Of a DNA stretch of 64,000 nucleotides, positions 9,313 to 19,500 are shown piece after piece; position 1 is the stretch's first letter; each line of letters begins with the position of its first letter. A program made the translations under genes and the position numbers. Source of the stretch: Endoryza foliicola (GTDB lineage: Bacteria; Bacteroidota; Bacteroidia; Chitinophagales; Chitinophagaceae). Location: assembly GCA_965226965.1 (NCBI GenBank), contig OZ245715.1, positions 1,488,001-1,552,000 on the forward strand. Reading direction: 5' to 3'. The notes under the pieces are model-generated. The model searched no databases. It worked only from the letters and a program-made list of their open reading frames with translations, and had not been told where the DNA came from.

Positions 9313-9927
9313 CTATCGAGAATAAGTGATCTTGCTTCTGATTCTACTCAAGGTTTCCAAGGTCATTCCTAAATAGGAGGCAATGAATTTCAAAGGTATT
9401 CGATTCAATAAATGGCTTTTTGTATTGATGAAGCGATGGTATTTCCCGGTTGCTTCAGTGAGTCGGGCAATATACGCACGCTCCTCTGCATCTTGGTAGT
9501 ACTTTTCCAAAACGATGCGTACAAAGGCATTCACTTCAGGGAATGCAGTGTACATGTAGTTGAGATCATCACGGTGAATGGTTGCCAATGTGCAATCTTC
9601 CAATGCTTCAATGTTCTCGATGCTTGGAACTTTCTGGTAGAAACTGGAAATAGAGGTTACCAATTCATTTTCTGCAGTGATCCATGTGGTAATTTCTTTG
9701 GTGCCTTGTTGCACGTAGCCGCGCAAAACACCTTTCACCACAAAATAAAGATGGTCGCAATGTTGCCCACTACTAACAAGAAGTGAGCCTTTTTGAATGT
9801 ACACGGGCGACATTCGTTTTGTGACATAATCAAGGGCCTCTTTACTGACAGGGTAAATGGCGTTTACCATAGCTGAAAATGCGCCGGCAATTTCTACTGA
9901 ACTAGTTTGGTTTTTTTCTACGTTCAT
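9313..9927 (-). CDS. Crp/Fnr-family transcriptional regulator
   Basis: Cytoplasmic DNA-binding regulator, 204 residues. An N-terminal cyclic-nucleotide-binding fold (GSLLVSSGQHCDHLYFVVKGVLRGY, read in two parts around residues 48-74) is followed by the C-helix and a helix-turn-helix, PLKFIASYLGMTLETLSRI. The recognition helix has the E-x-x-S-R arrangement of FNR-type proteins. There is no N-terminal cysteine cluster, so it is not an oxygen-sensing Fe-S FNR. This short type is common in Bacteroidota and its ligands are mostly unknown. It lies 43 bases downstream of ade and 69 bases upstream of the M20 gene, all on the minus strand. Confidence 0.9.
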   Translation of the reverse strand: MNVEKNQTSSVEIAGAFSAMVNAIYPVSKEALDYVTKRMSPVYIQKGSLLVSSGQHCDHLYFVVKGVLRGYVQQGTKEITTWITAENELVTSISSFYQKVPSIENIEALEDCTLATIHRDDLNYMYTAFPEVNAFVRIVLEKYYQDAEERAYIARLTEATGKYHRFINTKSHLLNRIPLKFIASYLGMTLETLSRIRSKITYSR

Positions 9928-9970
9928 GCATGTCTAGGATAAGGCAGTTTTAGGTTATACAAAACTGACT

Positions 9971-11629
9971 CTAATACGAAATTAACTGAAACTTTTCACC
10001 ATCGAATAACCCTTTATCACTTAGTTTCAACTTAGGGATTACCAATAATGCCATAAATGACAGTGTCATGAAAGGTGCTGCCAGATTGGTTCCTAGCGAT
10101 TTTGCCATCTGGTCAAGGCGGGTATAAGCACTTGATACTTCGTAAGCATCTTTTGCGCTCATCAATCCTGCCACAGGCAACCCTAATACCTCGGTACTAT
10201 TCCCATCGAAACAGCTCAATCCACCTTTTTCGCGAATCACAGCATTCACAGCTTCGCAAATGGCCTCGTCAGATGTTCCAACAGCAACTATGTTATGACT
10301 ATCATGCGCCACCGATGAGGCAATGGCTCCTTTTTTAAATCCAAAATTAGTGATAAATCCATGCGCTACCCGAGCATTAAAATAACGATTAACTACCACT
10401 ATTTTTAGAATATCTTTTTCTGTTATAGAAGTTACAACACCATTTATTATTGGGAGTTCGTGATCTTGGCGCAATGTAATCAGTTGACCTTCCAATGCTT
10501 CAATCACCGGAATAGTATGCGTTGTAGCATTGGTATTTATTTTCAATTCGAAATCGGATGGAATTTTCTCAGAACAATCAAATTGATTCAATGGTTGAAC
10601 GGGAACAGATTCAATAAAAGATTTTCCATTTTCTGCCACCAATTCGCCGTCGATATATGTACTTATTACTTTAAAGGAACTGAGATCCTCAAGCAAAATG
10701 AAATCGGCCGCATCTCCTTCTTTCAACAATCCTACCGGAAGTTGATAGTGCTGCACCGGATTGATACATGCTGCTTTTAGTATGTGGAACAAAGGGATTC
10801 CTTTTTCTACAGCACGCGCGCAAAGCGCATTGATATGGCTGATTTCAAGACTGTCGGGATGTTTATCATCGCTACAGAACATAATATCATCGGGATAGTC
10901 GTTTAAAAGGTCGATAAGTGCGTTAAAATTTTTTGCAGCGCTGCCTTCGCGAATCAACACTTTCATTCCCAGTTCCAACTTTTCTTTTGCTTCTTCGTAG
11001 GTGAAACATTCATGATCGGTGCTAATGCCTGCACTGAAATAAGTTTTGAGATCATCTCCACGCAGTCCGGGGGCATGACCATCAACCGGTTTCCCAACAG
11101 CATGAGCTGCTTTTATTTTTTCATGAACCTGAGAATCATTGTAAATAACTCCGGGAAAGTTCATCATTTCACTCAAGTATCTGATTTCATCGAGCGCCAG
11201 TAGTTCCTTAACATCTGTTACGGTAACCTCGGCTCCGGCAGTTTCAAAAGTAGTGGCAGGCACACAACTCGGTGCCCCGAAATTGAATTTAAAGGGCACT
11301 TTTTTCCCATTTTCAATCATAAAACGAACCCCTCCTACGCCGCATACGTTAGCTATTTCATGCGGATCGCTTACGGTAGCTACCGTTCCGTGCAGAACTG
11401 CCATGCGGGCAAACTCAGAAGGAACCAATAAGGAACTTTCAATATGAACATGGGCATCTACAAAACCCGGTGTAATAAAAGGTAATTGGGGATTTATGGG
11501 AGTGTTAATGGCTTCTTCCTCAATCTTTTCTATTTTTCCATCCCTAATATGTAGAGTGGCAGGAACGATTCTTTCTTCTAAAATATTTACCAAATTTCCT
11601 GTAACTTTTTGCTCGCTAAATCGACTCAT
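9971..11629 (-). CDS. ade: Adenine deaminase
   Basis: Hydrolyses adenine to hypoxanthine and ammonia in purine salvage; cytoplasmic, metal-dependent amidohydrolase. The length of 552 residues matches the ADE family. Visible motifs are FITPGFVDAHVHIESSLL (metal-binding HxH), TVATVSDPHEIANVCGV, VDGHAPGLRG, STDHECFTYEEA and MFCSDDKHPD. The C-terminal half carries the ADE-specific block SVAHDSHNIVAVG and GLPVAGLMS. It starts a minus-strand group followed by the Crp/Fnr regulator and the M20 amidohydrolase. It is divergent from the LolA-like gene at 11732. Confidence 0.95.
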   Translation of the reverse strand: MSRFSEQKVTGNLVNILEERIVPATLHIRDGKIEKIEEEAINTPINPQLPFITPGFVDAHVHIESSLLVPSEFARMAVLHGTVATVSDPHEIANVCGVGGVRFMIENGKKVPFKFNFGAPSCVPATTFETAGAEVTVTDVKELLALDEIRYLSEMMNFPGVIYNDSQVHEKIKAAHAVGKPVDGHAPGLRGDDLKTYFSAGISTDHECFTYEEAKEKLELGMKVLIREGSAAKNFNALIDLLNDYPDDIMFCSDDKHPDSLEISHINALCARAVEKGIPLFHILKAACINPVQHYQLPVGLLKEGDAADFILLEDLSSFKVISTYIDGELVAENGKSFIESVPVQPLNQFDCSEKIPSDFELKINTNATTHTIPVIEALEGQLITLRQDHELPIINGVVTSITEKDILKIVVVNRYFNARVAHGFITNFGFKKGAIASSVAHDSHNIVAVGTSDEAICEAVNAVIREKGGLSCFDGNSTEVLGLPVAGLMSAKDAYEVSSAYTRLDQMAKSLGTNLAAPFMTLSFMALLVIPKLKLSDKGLFDGEKFQLISY

Positions 11630-11731
11630 ATAGGGATTAATTCTGATTCGGAAAATTAATGATAAAACACAAGGCCTGTATCAAGGAAGAAATTAAATTT
11701 GGTCTATTATTATTATTTTAATCAAAAAGGT

Positions 11732-12535
11732 ATGAAACAGATACTTGCCTCCGTACTATCACTTTTCATTGTAGGAACAGTGCTTGCGCAAACAGCAGAA
11801 GATGTTATTTCAAAGCATGTGGAGGCGATGGGCGGAATTGAAAAACTAAAAGCGCTCCAAACCATTCAAATGGAAGGGGTTGCGGTAGGTCCAAATGGAA
11901 GTGAAATCACCACCACTACTATTAGAGTACAGGGAAAATTATACCGTCAACAGGTTGATTTTGGTATGGGGAATTTCACCGTTCTTGTTACTGAGAAAGG
12001 TGGCTGGTTCTCTAATCCAAGGAACAGTGGTGCCTTTGAAGCCATGCCTGCAGAAGCTTACAATAGTCAAATGGCTGAAATGGACTGCAATTCTCTACTC
12101 ATTGATTATGCAGCCAAGGGCGTTTCGGTAGAATTGACCGGAACTGAAACCATTAATAATCTTACTTGTTACGTGGTAAAAGCAACCACTAAGTCGGGTA
12201 AAAGCGTCTCTTACTTTATCGACAACAAATCTTGGATGGTAGTTCGAACTTCTATGAAGGGAGGTGCCGGAATGGGAATGTTTGGTGGGGGTGGAAGACC
12301 AGGCGGCGGTCAAGGCGGAGGTCAACAGGGCGGTGGCCAACAAGGTGGTGGCAATAGACCTAACCCGCAAGACATGGGTGTGAATATTGATTATAGCGAT
12401 TTCAAACAATTTGACGGATATTGGTTCCCAACTACTATTTCAAGACCGGGTATGGGGGGAAGAGCCATGAATACAACCATCGAAACCATTTTGATCAATA
12501 AAAAAATTGATGAACGTTTATATAAACCTGAATAA
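11732..12535 (+). CDS. Exported LolA-like (lipoprotein-sorting fold) protein with Gly/Gln-rich insert
   Basis: Function unknown. The start at 11732 gives a clear signal peptide (MKQILASVLSLFIVGTVLAQ); an in-frame TTG at 11699 would add an implausible hydrophilic extension. The 267-residue protein begins TAEDVISKHVEAMGGIEKL, the usual opening of Bacteroidota proteins with an outer-membrane lipoprotein-sorting (LolA-like) fold, and later has YFIDNKSWMVVRT. Residues ~183-220 are an insert of GGG, GGQQ and GGN repeats. The next gene encodes a paralogue without this insert. TAAATTTG at 11694-11701 fits the -7 consensus. The two genes are 28 bases apart and probably co-transcribed. Confidence 0.8.
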   Translation: MKQILASVLSLFIVGTVLAQTAEDVISKHVEAMGGIEKLKALQTIQMEGVAVGPNGSEITTTTIRVQGKLYRQQVDFGMGNFTVLVTEKGGWFSNPRNSGAFEAMPAEAYNSQMAEMDCNSLLIDYAAKGVSVELTGTETINNLTCYVVKATTKSGKSVSYFIDNKSWMVVRTSMKGGAGMGMFGGGGRPGGGQGGGQQGGGQQGGGNRPNPQDMGVNIDYSDFKQFDGYWFPTTISRPGMGGRAMNTTIETILINKKIDERLYKPE

Positions 12536-12563
12536 TCTCACTTTAACTTTTAAATAAAATACA

Positions 12564-13274
12564 ATGAAACAGTTTCGTTTTACATTCTTACTAGTTGCAT
12601 CCCTTTTCTCTTTGTCTGCTAGCGCTCAAACTGCAGATGAGGTGATCGCTAAGAACATCGAGGCGTTAGGTGGTGCGGCTAAGCTTGCCACGCTAAAATC
12701 TGTAAGAATGGAAAGTAATTTAAGTGTACAAGGAATGGACATTCCAGTTGTGACTACTAAAGTACACAATGTTGGACAGCGCGTAGACATCTCTGCCATG
12801 GGTATGGATGGTTACATGATCATGACTCCAACAAAAGGCTGGACCTATATGCCTTTTATGGGTCAATCAGCTCCTGAAGCAATGCCTGAAGAGCAAGTAA
12901 AAGAAGGTGCTGAAGAATTGGATTTGAACGGCGCTTTGTTTAACTACAAAGAAAAAGGAAGCACTGTTGAATTGTTGGGTAAAGAAGATATTGATGGTAC
13001 TTCTACCTTCAAAATTAAATTGACAACAAAGGCAGGTAAAACACGCACTTATTTTATTGATGCAAAAACATTCTTTATCATTCGCATGACAGCAAAAGCC
13101 ACTGTTATGGGACAAGAGCAAGAAGTTTCTGTTAGCTATGGCGACTACAAAGCAGTAGACGGCGTTTTCTTCGCGCACACAATTGGTGGTGCATTTGGTC
13201 AAGGTGATATGACTGTTACCAAGATTGAAGTGAACAAGGCTGTTGATGAAAAAATCTTTACTGTAGGAGGTTAA
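12564..13274 (+). CDS. Exported LolA-like protein, paralogue of the preceding gene
   Basis: A 236-residue exported protein with signal MKQFRFTFLLVASLFSLSASA and mature start QTADEVIAKNIEALGG. It matches the upstream neighbour along its length: TADEVI/TAEDVI at the start, a Trp-anchored middle block, the aligned positions MPEEQV/MPAEAY, LNGALFNYKEKG against NSLLIDYAAKG, and TYFIDAKTFFIIR against SYFIDNKSWMVVR. It lacks the glycine-rich insert. The pair looks like a tandem duplication. A lipid- or hydrophobic-ligand-binding role is only inferred from the fold class. A terminator follows 22 bases later. Confidence 0.8.
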   Translation: MKQFRFTFLLVASLFSLSASAQTADEVIAKNIEALGGAAKLATLKSVRMESNLSVQGMDIPVVTTKVHNVGQRVDISAMGMDGYMIMTPTKGWTYMPFMGQSAPEAMPEEQVKEGAEELDLNGALFNYKEKGSTVELLGKEDIDGTSTFKIKLTTKAGKTRTYFIDAKTFFIIRMTAKATVMGQEQEVSVSYGDYKAVDGVFFAHTIGGAFGQGDMTVTKIEVNKAVDEKIFTVGG

Positions 13275-13296
13275 TTTCAAACTTACTTTTATAAAG

Positions 13297-13319
13297 ACCC
13301 GGTTAACAGCCGGGTTTTT
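13297..13319 (+). terminator. Intrinsic terminator after the LolA-like pair
   Basis: Stem ACCCGG / CCGGGT with a 7-base loop followed by a T run. It lies 22 bases after the stop and only 13 bases before the next start codon, so the downstream gene is either read through or has a promoter inside this gene's 3' end. Confidence 0.8.
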
Positions 13320-13331
13320 AATTATACTGTT

Positions 13332-16300
13332 ATGAAGAAAATACTGTTATATAGTTTTTTAATATCGATGGCAATTGTTCAAACCGGATTTGCACAAACA
13401 GCTATCAATTCAAACACATTCGGGATGATGGAGGCAAGAGCCTTAGGTCCCGGTACCATGAGTGGTCGTATTTCTGCCATTGAAGGAGTTGCAGATGACC
13501 CTAAAATCATTTATGTGGGTTCTGCCGGTGGTGGAATTTGGAAAACCACCAATGGAGGTGCTTCCTTTAAACCTATTTTTGATAAATACTGTCAGTCAAT
13601 TGGCGCTATCGCCATTGATCCAAAGAATAGCAAAGTAGTATACGCCGGAACCGGCGAAAGCAACATGCGAAACTCTGTTTCAATTGGAGACGGATTGTAC
13701 AAAAGCACCGATGCAGGAGATAACTGGGTGAAAATTGGATTAGACAGTACCGAGCACATCGCTCGCATTGTAGTAGATCCTAAAAACAGCAATAACATTT
13801 ATGTGGCTGCGCCCGGACCTTTGTGGAGCGACAGCAAACATCGTGGATTGTACAAGAGTACCGATGGCGGTAAAACTTGGGATAAAATACTTTACATCAA
13901 CGAAAAAGCAGGTTGTGCCGAAGTGATCTTGGATCCCACCAATTCTGACATCATATATGCTTCTACCTGGGAATTCCGACGCTTGCCTTATCTCTTCAAT
14001 TCAGGAGGCAACGGAAGTGGATTCTATAAAAGTACCGATGGTGGTAAAACTTGGAAAGAATTGACCAACGGATTGCCGTCAAAACCATTTGGTAGAATTG
14101 CGTTTACGTTGGCACCCAGTGCGCCGCAAAATATGTTTGCGATTGTGGAGTCGAACGAAACCGGTTTGTACATTTCAAATGATGGTGGCGAATCTTGGAA
14201 AAAGCAATCGGCAATTTTGAATGTGGTTGCTCGACCTTTCTATTTTAGCACCATTGTGGTAGACCCTAAAGATCCCAAACGCGTATACCGACCTGCCTAT
14301 ACTTTCTCCTATTCTGTTGATGGCGGATATTCTTTCGCCGAGTCAAGCGGTGAAGGTGGTTGGTTGCATAGTGATATGCATGCTTTGTGGATCAATCCTC
14401 AAAACTCAAGTCACATGTATGTAGGTTCCGATGGCGGAGTTTACATGAGTGTTGACAAAGGTGCTACTTGGATGTTTTTACAGAATTTGCCTGTGGGACA
14501 ATTCTATCATGTAGCTGTTGATGCAAAGGAACCGTACAATATTATGGGTGGTTTGCAAGACAACGGAAGCTGGATAGCCCCTTCTGCTACACCGGGTGGA
14601 GTAACCAACTCTAGTTGGGTTGCCTTGTTTGGTGGCGATGGTTTTTGGGTGCAACCAGACGGTGTAGATCCAAACATTGTGTATGCTGAAAGTCAAGGTG
14701 GAAATGTAGGAAGAATTGATACTCGTACATTAAAATCTGTTTCAATTAAACCACAACAAGGTGTAGGTGAAAGCAAGCTAAGATGGAATTGGAATACGCC
14801 TATTGTAATTGGTCAAGCCAATAAGAAGAACCTATACATTGGCGCTCAATATTTATATAAAACCACGGATCAAGGGAGAAACTGGACACGAATTTCACCT
14901 GATTTAACTACGAATGATAAAAAGAAGCAAGAGCAAGAAAACAGTGGTGGTTTGAGTGCTGACAATACCTCTGCAGAAAATCATACTACCATTTTTACGA
15001 TTGCAGAAAGTCCCTTAGATGAAAACATGATTTGGGTTGGGACAGATGACGGGAATTTGCAATACACAATAGATGGAGGAAAGAACTGGGTGAATGTGGC
15101 GAAGAATTATGCTGCATCCGGTATTCCTGCACAAACTTGGGTAAGTAGTATTGAGCCGTCTCGTTTCGACAAGAATACCGTATACGCAAGTTTTGAAAAC
15201 CATATGTATGGTGATCATAAAACCTATGTTGCAAAATCAACCGATTTAGGCAAAACTTGGACGATGTTTAAAAGTGATGAGTTTACCGGTTTTGCGCATA
15301 AGATCAAAGAAGATTTGGTGAGCAAAGACCTGTTGTTCATCGGTACAGAAATGGGCTTATTTGCTTCTACTGATGCCGGAAGTACTTGGTTTCGAATGAA
15401 GAACAAAGTGCCGGATATGGCGCTGGTTCGCGATATTCAAATTCATCCTAAAACCAATGACCTGCTCATTGCTACACATGGTCGTGGTATTTATGTAATT
15501 GACGATATTAGCCCCATGCGATTGATCACAAAAGACATCGCAGAGAAAGATGTGTACTTATTTGAAAACAAGCCCATGCGTTTAACCAATGGCGATTGGG
15601 GCAATGGCGGTTTCCCCGGAACCGGTGGATGGAATGCAGGGAATCCGATTTCTATTCCTCCAATCCAATACTACTTAAAAGATCGTTTGAACAGCGGTAG
15701 AGTAGTGGTAGAAATTTACGACGACAGTGGTAAATTGGTGCAAAGCATTCCTGCCAGCAATCGCAAAGGCTTGAATAAAGTGTACTGGAACCAACGCATG
15801 AAACCACCTAAAACCGCAACAGGCGGATCGAAAGTGGACTATGGTGGATTTATAGCTCCTATGGTATTACCCGGAAAATACACCGTAAAATTAAAAGCGG
15901 GTTCGAAAGAGTTGAGTTCTTCTGTTGTAATGCAACACGACGACAAGAATCCTAATTTCAGCAAAGAAGATCGTCAATTGCAATACAAAACTGCAATGGA
16001 TATTTATCGTTTGCATGAGTCGCTGGCTAAAGTAGTGGACGATATCAGCGGAAGACAAAAGCAATTGAAAAAGTACATGGATAGTACGTATAACAAGAAA
16101 CTCAAACTAACCTTGCAAGAATATTACGATCAATTGGAAGCATTGAGAGCAAATTGTTTGGCAACCAAGATGAAATCGGTTTTTGCCGACGAAGAACGCA
16201 TTCGCGAGCGCATTACCGATTTATACATGGCAGTTGCAATGCAAGAATCTGCCCCTTCTAACCTTCAACTTCAAAGAGTTGGCGTGTTAAAAGGCGAGGT

Positions 16301-16424
16301 AGATGGCGCTGCTCAATCGAATGAGGCCATTGTGGCCAAATATGATGCAAAGGTAAAAGCTGCTTTAATTAAAGAAGGTTTGTTGAAAGACGATAAACCC
16401 AAAGTGGAGAATAAGAAATTATAG
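13332..16424 (+). CDS. Exported BNR/sortilin-like beta-propeller protein (VPS10-type), copy 1
   Basis: A 1030-residue secreted protein with signal peptide MKKILLYSFLISMAIVQTGFA. The first ~730 residues carry many Asp-box/BNR repeats of the S/T-x-D-G-G-x-T-W type, for example WKTTNGGASF, YKSTDAGDNW, YKSTDGGKTW (twice), SNDGGESW, SVDKGATW, TTDQGRNW, TIDGGKNW and STDLGKTW, which form one or two beta-propellers as in sortilin and BNR glycosidases. A beta-rich segment (~760-850) and a C-terminal helical region follow. Databases often call these glycosyl hydrolases, but no catalytic residues are evident to me. The next gene is a clear paralogue. No sorting domain for type IX secretion is visible. 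Confidence 0.88.
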   Translation: MKKILLYSFLISMAIVQTGFAQTAINSNTFGMMEARALGPGTMSGRISAIEGVADDPKIIYVGSAGGGIWKTTNGGASFKPIFDKYCQSIGAIAIDPKNSKVVYAGTGESNMRNSVSIGDGLYKSTDAGDNWVKIGLDSTEHIARIVVDPKNSNNIYVAAPGPLWSDSKHRGLYKSTDGGKTWDKILYINEKAGCAEVILDPTNSDIIYASTWEFRRLPYLFNSGGNGSGFYKSTDGGKTWKELTNGLPSKPFGRIAFTLAPSAPQNMFAIVESNETGLYISNDGGESWKKQSAILNVVARPFYFSTIVVDPKDPKRVYRPAYTFSYSVDGGYSFAESSGEGGWLHSDMHALWINPQNSSHMYVGSDGGVYMSVDKGATWMFLQNLPVGQFYHVAVDAKEPYNIMGGLQDNGSWIAPSATPGGVTNSSWVALFGGDGFWVQPDGVDPNIVYAESQGGNVGRIDTRTLKSVSIKPQQGVGESKLRWNWNTPIVIGQANKKNLYIGAQYLYKTTDQGRNWTRISPDLTTNDKKKQEQENSGGLSADNTSAENHTTIFTIAESPLDENMIWVGTDDGNLQYTIDGGKNWVNVAKNYAASGIPAQTWVSSIEPSRFDKNTVYASFENHMYGDHKTYVAKSTDLGKTWTMFKSDEFTGFAHKIKEDLVSKDLLFIGTEMGLFASTDAGSTWFRMKNKVPDMALVRDIQIHPKTNDLLIATHGRGIYVIDDISPMRLITKDIAEKDVYLFENKPMRLTNGDWGNGGFPGTGGWNAGNPISIPPIQYYLKDRLNSGRVVVEIYDDSGKLVQSIPASNRKGLNKVYWNQRMKPPKTATGGSKVDYGGFIAPMVLPGKYTVKLKAGSKELSSSVVMQHDDKNPNFSKEDRQLQYKTAMDIYRLHESLAKVVDDISGRQKQLKKYMDSTYNKKLKLTLQEYYDQLEALRANCLATKMKSVFADEERIRERITDLYMAVAMQESAPSNLQLQRVGVLKGEVDGAAQSNEAIVAKYDAKVKAALIKEGLLKDDKPKVENKKL

Positions 16425-16443
16425 TAGCGAAATATTTTATATA

Positions 16444-16480
16444 AACGGGTGTCGGATTTTTCGGCACCCGTTCTTTTTTT
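16444..16480 (+). terminator. Intrinsic terminator after BNR copy 1
   Basis: Stem AACGGGTGTCG / CGGCACCCGTT (with one offset base) and a small TTTTT-containing loop, followed by TCTTTTTTT. It lies 20 bases after the stop and 33 bases before the next start, so the two BNR genes are probably separate or only partly coupled units. Confidence 0.88.
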
Positions 16481-16512
16481 AGTTAACTTTCATGACTAAT
16501 TCCAACTTGGTT

Positions 16513-19500
16513 ATGAGAAAATTACTAATGCTTTGCTTAGTGGTACTGGCAGTTTCTTCTGCAGTAGCACAGAAAAAATCAGCCGTTCAGGCTCCTCCAC
16601 CTCCTCCGAATGCCGATGAGGTGTTGTTTTCAAATGTTAAATATCGCTTGGTAGGTCCTTGGCGCGGAGGCCGCAGTGGCGCCGTAACAGGAAGCTACAA
16701 GAGTAAAAACACCTTCTATTTTGGTGCCACCGGTGGTGGTATCTGGAAAACTATAGATGGTGGAAGCAATTGGAAAAACATCAGTGATAAATACTTTGGA
16801 GGTACTATGGGTGCTGTTACGGTAGCTCCATCAGATGAAAACATCCTCTATGTGGGCGAAGGTGAAAATACCATGCGAGGTAATGTGGCAGAAGGATTGG
16901 GCGGTATGTGGAAGAGTGAAGATGGTGGACGAACTTGGAAAAACATCGGATTGAAAGATGCGCGTCATATTGTTCGCATCATTGTTCACCCACGCGATCC
17001 CAATACGGTATGGGTAGCTTCAATGGGTCACTTATTTGGACCAAACGAAGAGAGAGGTGTGTATAAAACAACCGATGGCGGTAAAACATGGAAAAGAACC
17101 TTATTTGTGAACAGTCAAACCGGCGCTTCCGATTTGGTTTTAGACCCCAATAATCCATCCATAATGTATGCAGGCACTTGGAGATTGATTCGCACACCTT
17201 ATAGCTTGGAAAGTGGTGGTGAAGGCAGTGGCTTGTGGAGAAGTACCGATGGCGGCGAAACTTGGTCGAACATCAGTGCTAAAAAAGGTTTACCAAAAGG
17301 AATTTGGGGTATTGTTGGTGTTGCCATTGCACCTTCTAATACGGATAAAATTTATGCGATCATTGAAAATGCCGGTGGTGGTTTGTTTGTAAGCGCCGAT
17401 GGTGGTGAAACATGGACACTCACCAGCAGCGATAATAATATTCGTCAACGTGCTTGGTATTATACTAAAGTGTTTGTTGATCCTAAAAACGAGAACATCG
17501 TTTACTGCCCGAATGTAAACTTCATGGTAAGTAGAGATGGTGGCAAAACTTTTGGATCGTTGAGAACTCCTCACGGAGATCACCACGATTTGTGGATCGA
17601 TCCCGAAGATCCTAAACGAATGATTGTGGCAGATGATGGTGGTGCTCAAATAAGCTTCGATGCAGGAAATAATTGGAGCACGTACGAAAACCAGCCTACC
17701 TCTCAAATCTATCGTGTTTCAACCGACAATTCATTCCCTTATAGAATTTTGGGAGCACAGCAAGACAATAGCACCATTCGTATCAAACACCGTACTTATG
17801 GAATGGCCATCACCAACGACGATTGGGATGTTACTGCCGGAAGTGAAAGTGGATATGTAGTAGCCGATCCGTTGAACCCGGATGTTGTTTATGGCGGAAA
17901 CTATGGTGGCTATCTATCGAGATTGGATCATAAAACCGGGGAGAACAGAGCCATTTCTGTTTGGCCTGATAACCCCATGGGCGCAGGAGCGGATGTTCAA
18001 AAATTCCGCTTCCAGTGGAACTTCCCTATATTCTTCTCTCCCCACAATCCAAAGCGTTTGTATTGTGCAGGCAATGCTTTGTTTGTAACAGAGAACGAAG
18101 GTGCAAGCTGGGAACAAATTTCACCGGATCTTACTACCAACGACAAAGCCAAGCAAGTATCGAGCGGTGGTCCTATTACGAAAGACAATACCTCGGTTGA
18201 ATACTACTGTACCATTTTCACTGCTACTGAAAGTCCGGTTGAAAAAGACTTGTTATGGGTAGGTAGTGACGATGGTGTGCTCAGTGTAAGTAAAGACGGT
18301 GGAAAGAATTGGGAGAACGTAACTCCAAAAGATTGCCCAAAATGGATGATGTGGAACTGCATAGAAGTGGATCCTTTTAAGAAAGGAGCCGCCTATGTTA
18401 TAGGAACACGTTATAAATTAGATGACTTCGCTCCTTATATCTATAAAACCGAAGACTACGGAAAAACATGGAAGTTAGTGGTAAATGGCATTGATAAAAT
18501 GCATTTTACTAGAACCATGCGTGCCGATAAAAAGCGTCCCGGTTTGTTGTATGCAGGTACAGAATACGGTATGTATATCAGTTATGATGACGGTGCCAAC
18601 TGGAGAAAATTCCAATTGAACTTACCCATTGTGCCTGTTACCGATTTAACGATCAAAAACAATGATTTAATAGTAGCTACGCAAGGACGTGCGTTTTGGA
18701 TCATTGATGATCTTACCACAGTTCAACAATACGAAACAGGTATCGCCGCAAAAAAAATACATGTATTTCCGGTGAATCCTGCATTCAGAATCCCTGGAGT
18801 AGTTTCTCGTTTCGGACCATTAAGAGCGCCTGTTAATGCCGGAGCGAATCCTCCAAATGGAGTTGTAATCAATTATTTGGTGGGAGCAGTAACTGATAGT
18901 ACCAAGGCTTCTATTGCTATTAAAGATAAATGGGGAACAACGGTTAAAACGTTTAGTACAAGTGGAAAAGACAAATTAGAAGTAAAGGCAGGTATGAATC
19001 AGTTTGTTTGGAATTTGTATTATCCGGAAGCAGAAACCATTGATGGAATGATTTTGTGGAATGGTACTCCGGGTGGCATTGTTGCTCCTCCGGGCGATTA
19101 CGATTATGTATTGAAAGTTGATGGCGATTCTATACAAGGGAAGTTTACCATTGTAGCAGATCCGAACTATAAATGTTCTCAGGCCGATTACGAGGCTCAA
19201 TTTGAATTCCTGAATAAAGTAATGGGTAAATTCAATGAGGTTCAAAAAGCAATTAAAGACATCCGTTCTGTACGCAATCAAATCAATGATTTTATTGCAA
19301 AGCAAGGAAAGGATTGTCCAAAAGAAGTGAAGGAAAAAGGAGAGGCTGTGAACAAACAATTAACTGCAATTGAAGAAGTATTGTATCAAACCAAAGCAAA
19401 GAGCGGTCAAGACGTATTGAATTTCCCTATTCGTTTGAACGATAAATTGTCGGGTGTATTTGATATGGCCAATAGCGGCAATATGGCACCACCAAAGCAA

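Noticed and set aside
16492..16512. Upstream ATG as start of the second BNR gene
   Set aside because: It would add MTNSNLV before a clean signal peptide that starts at 16513.
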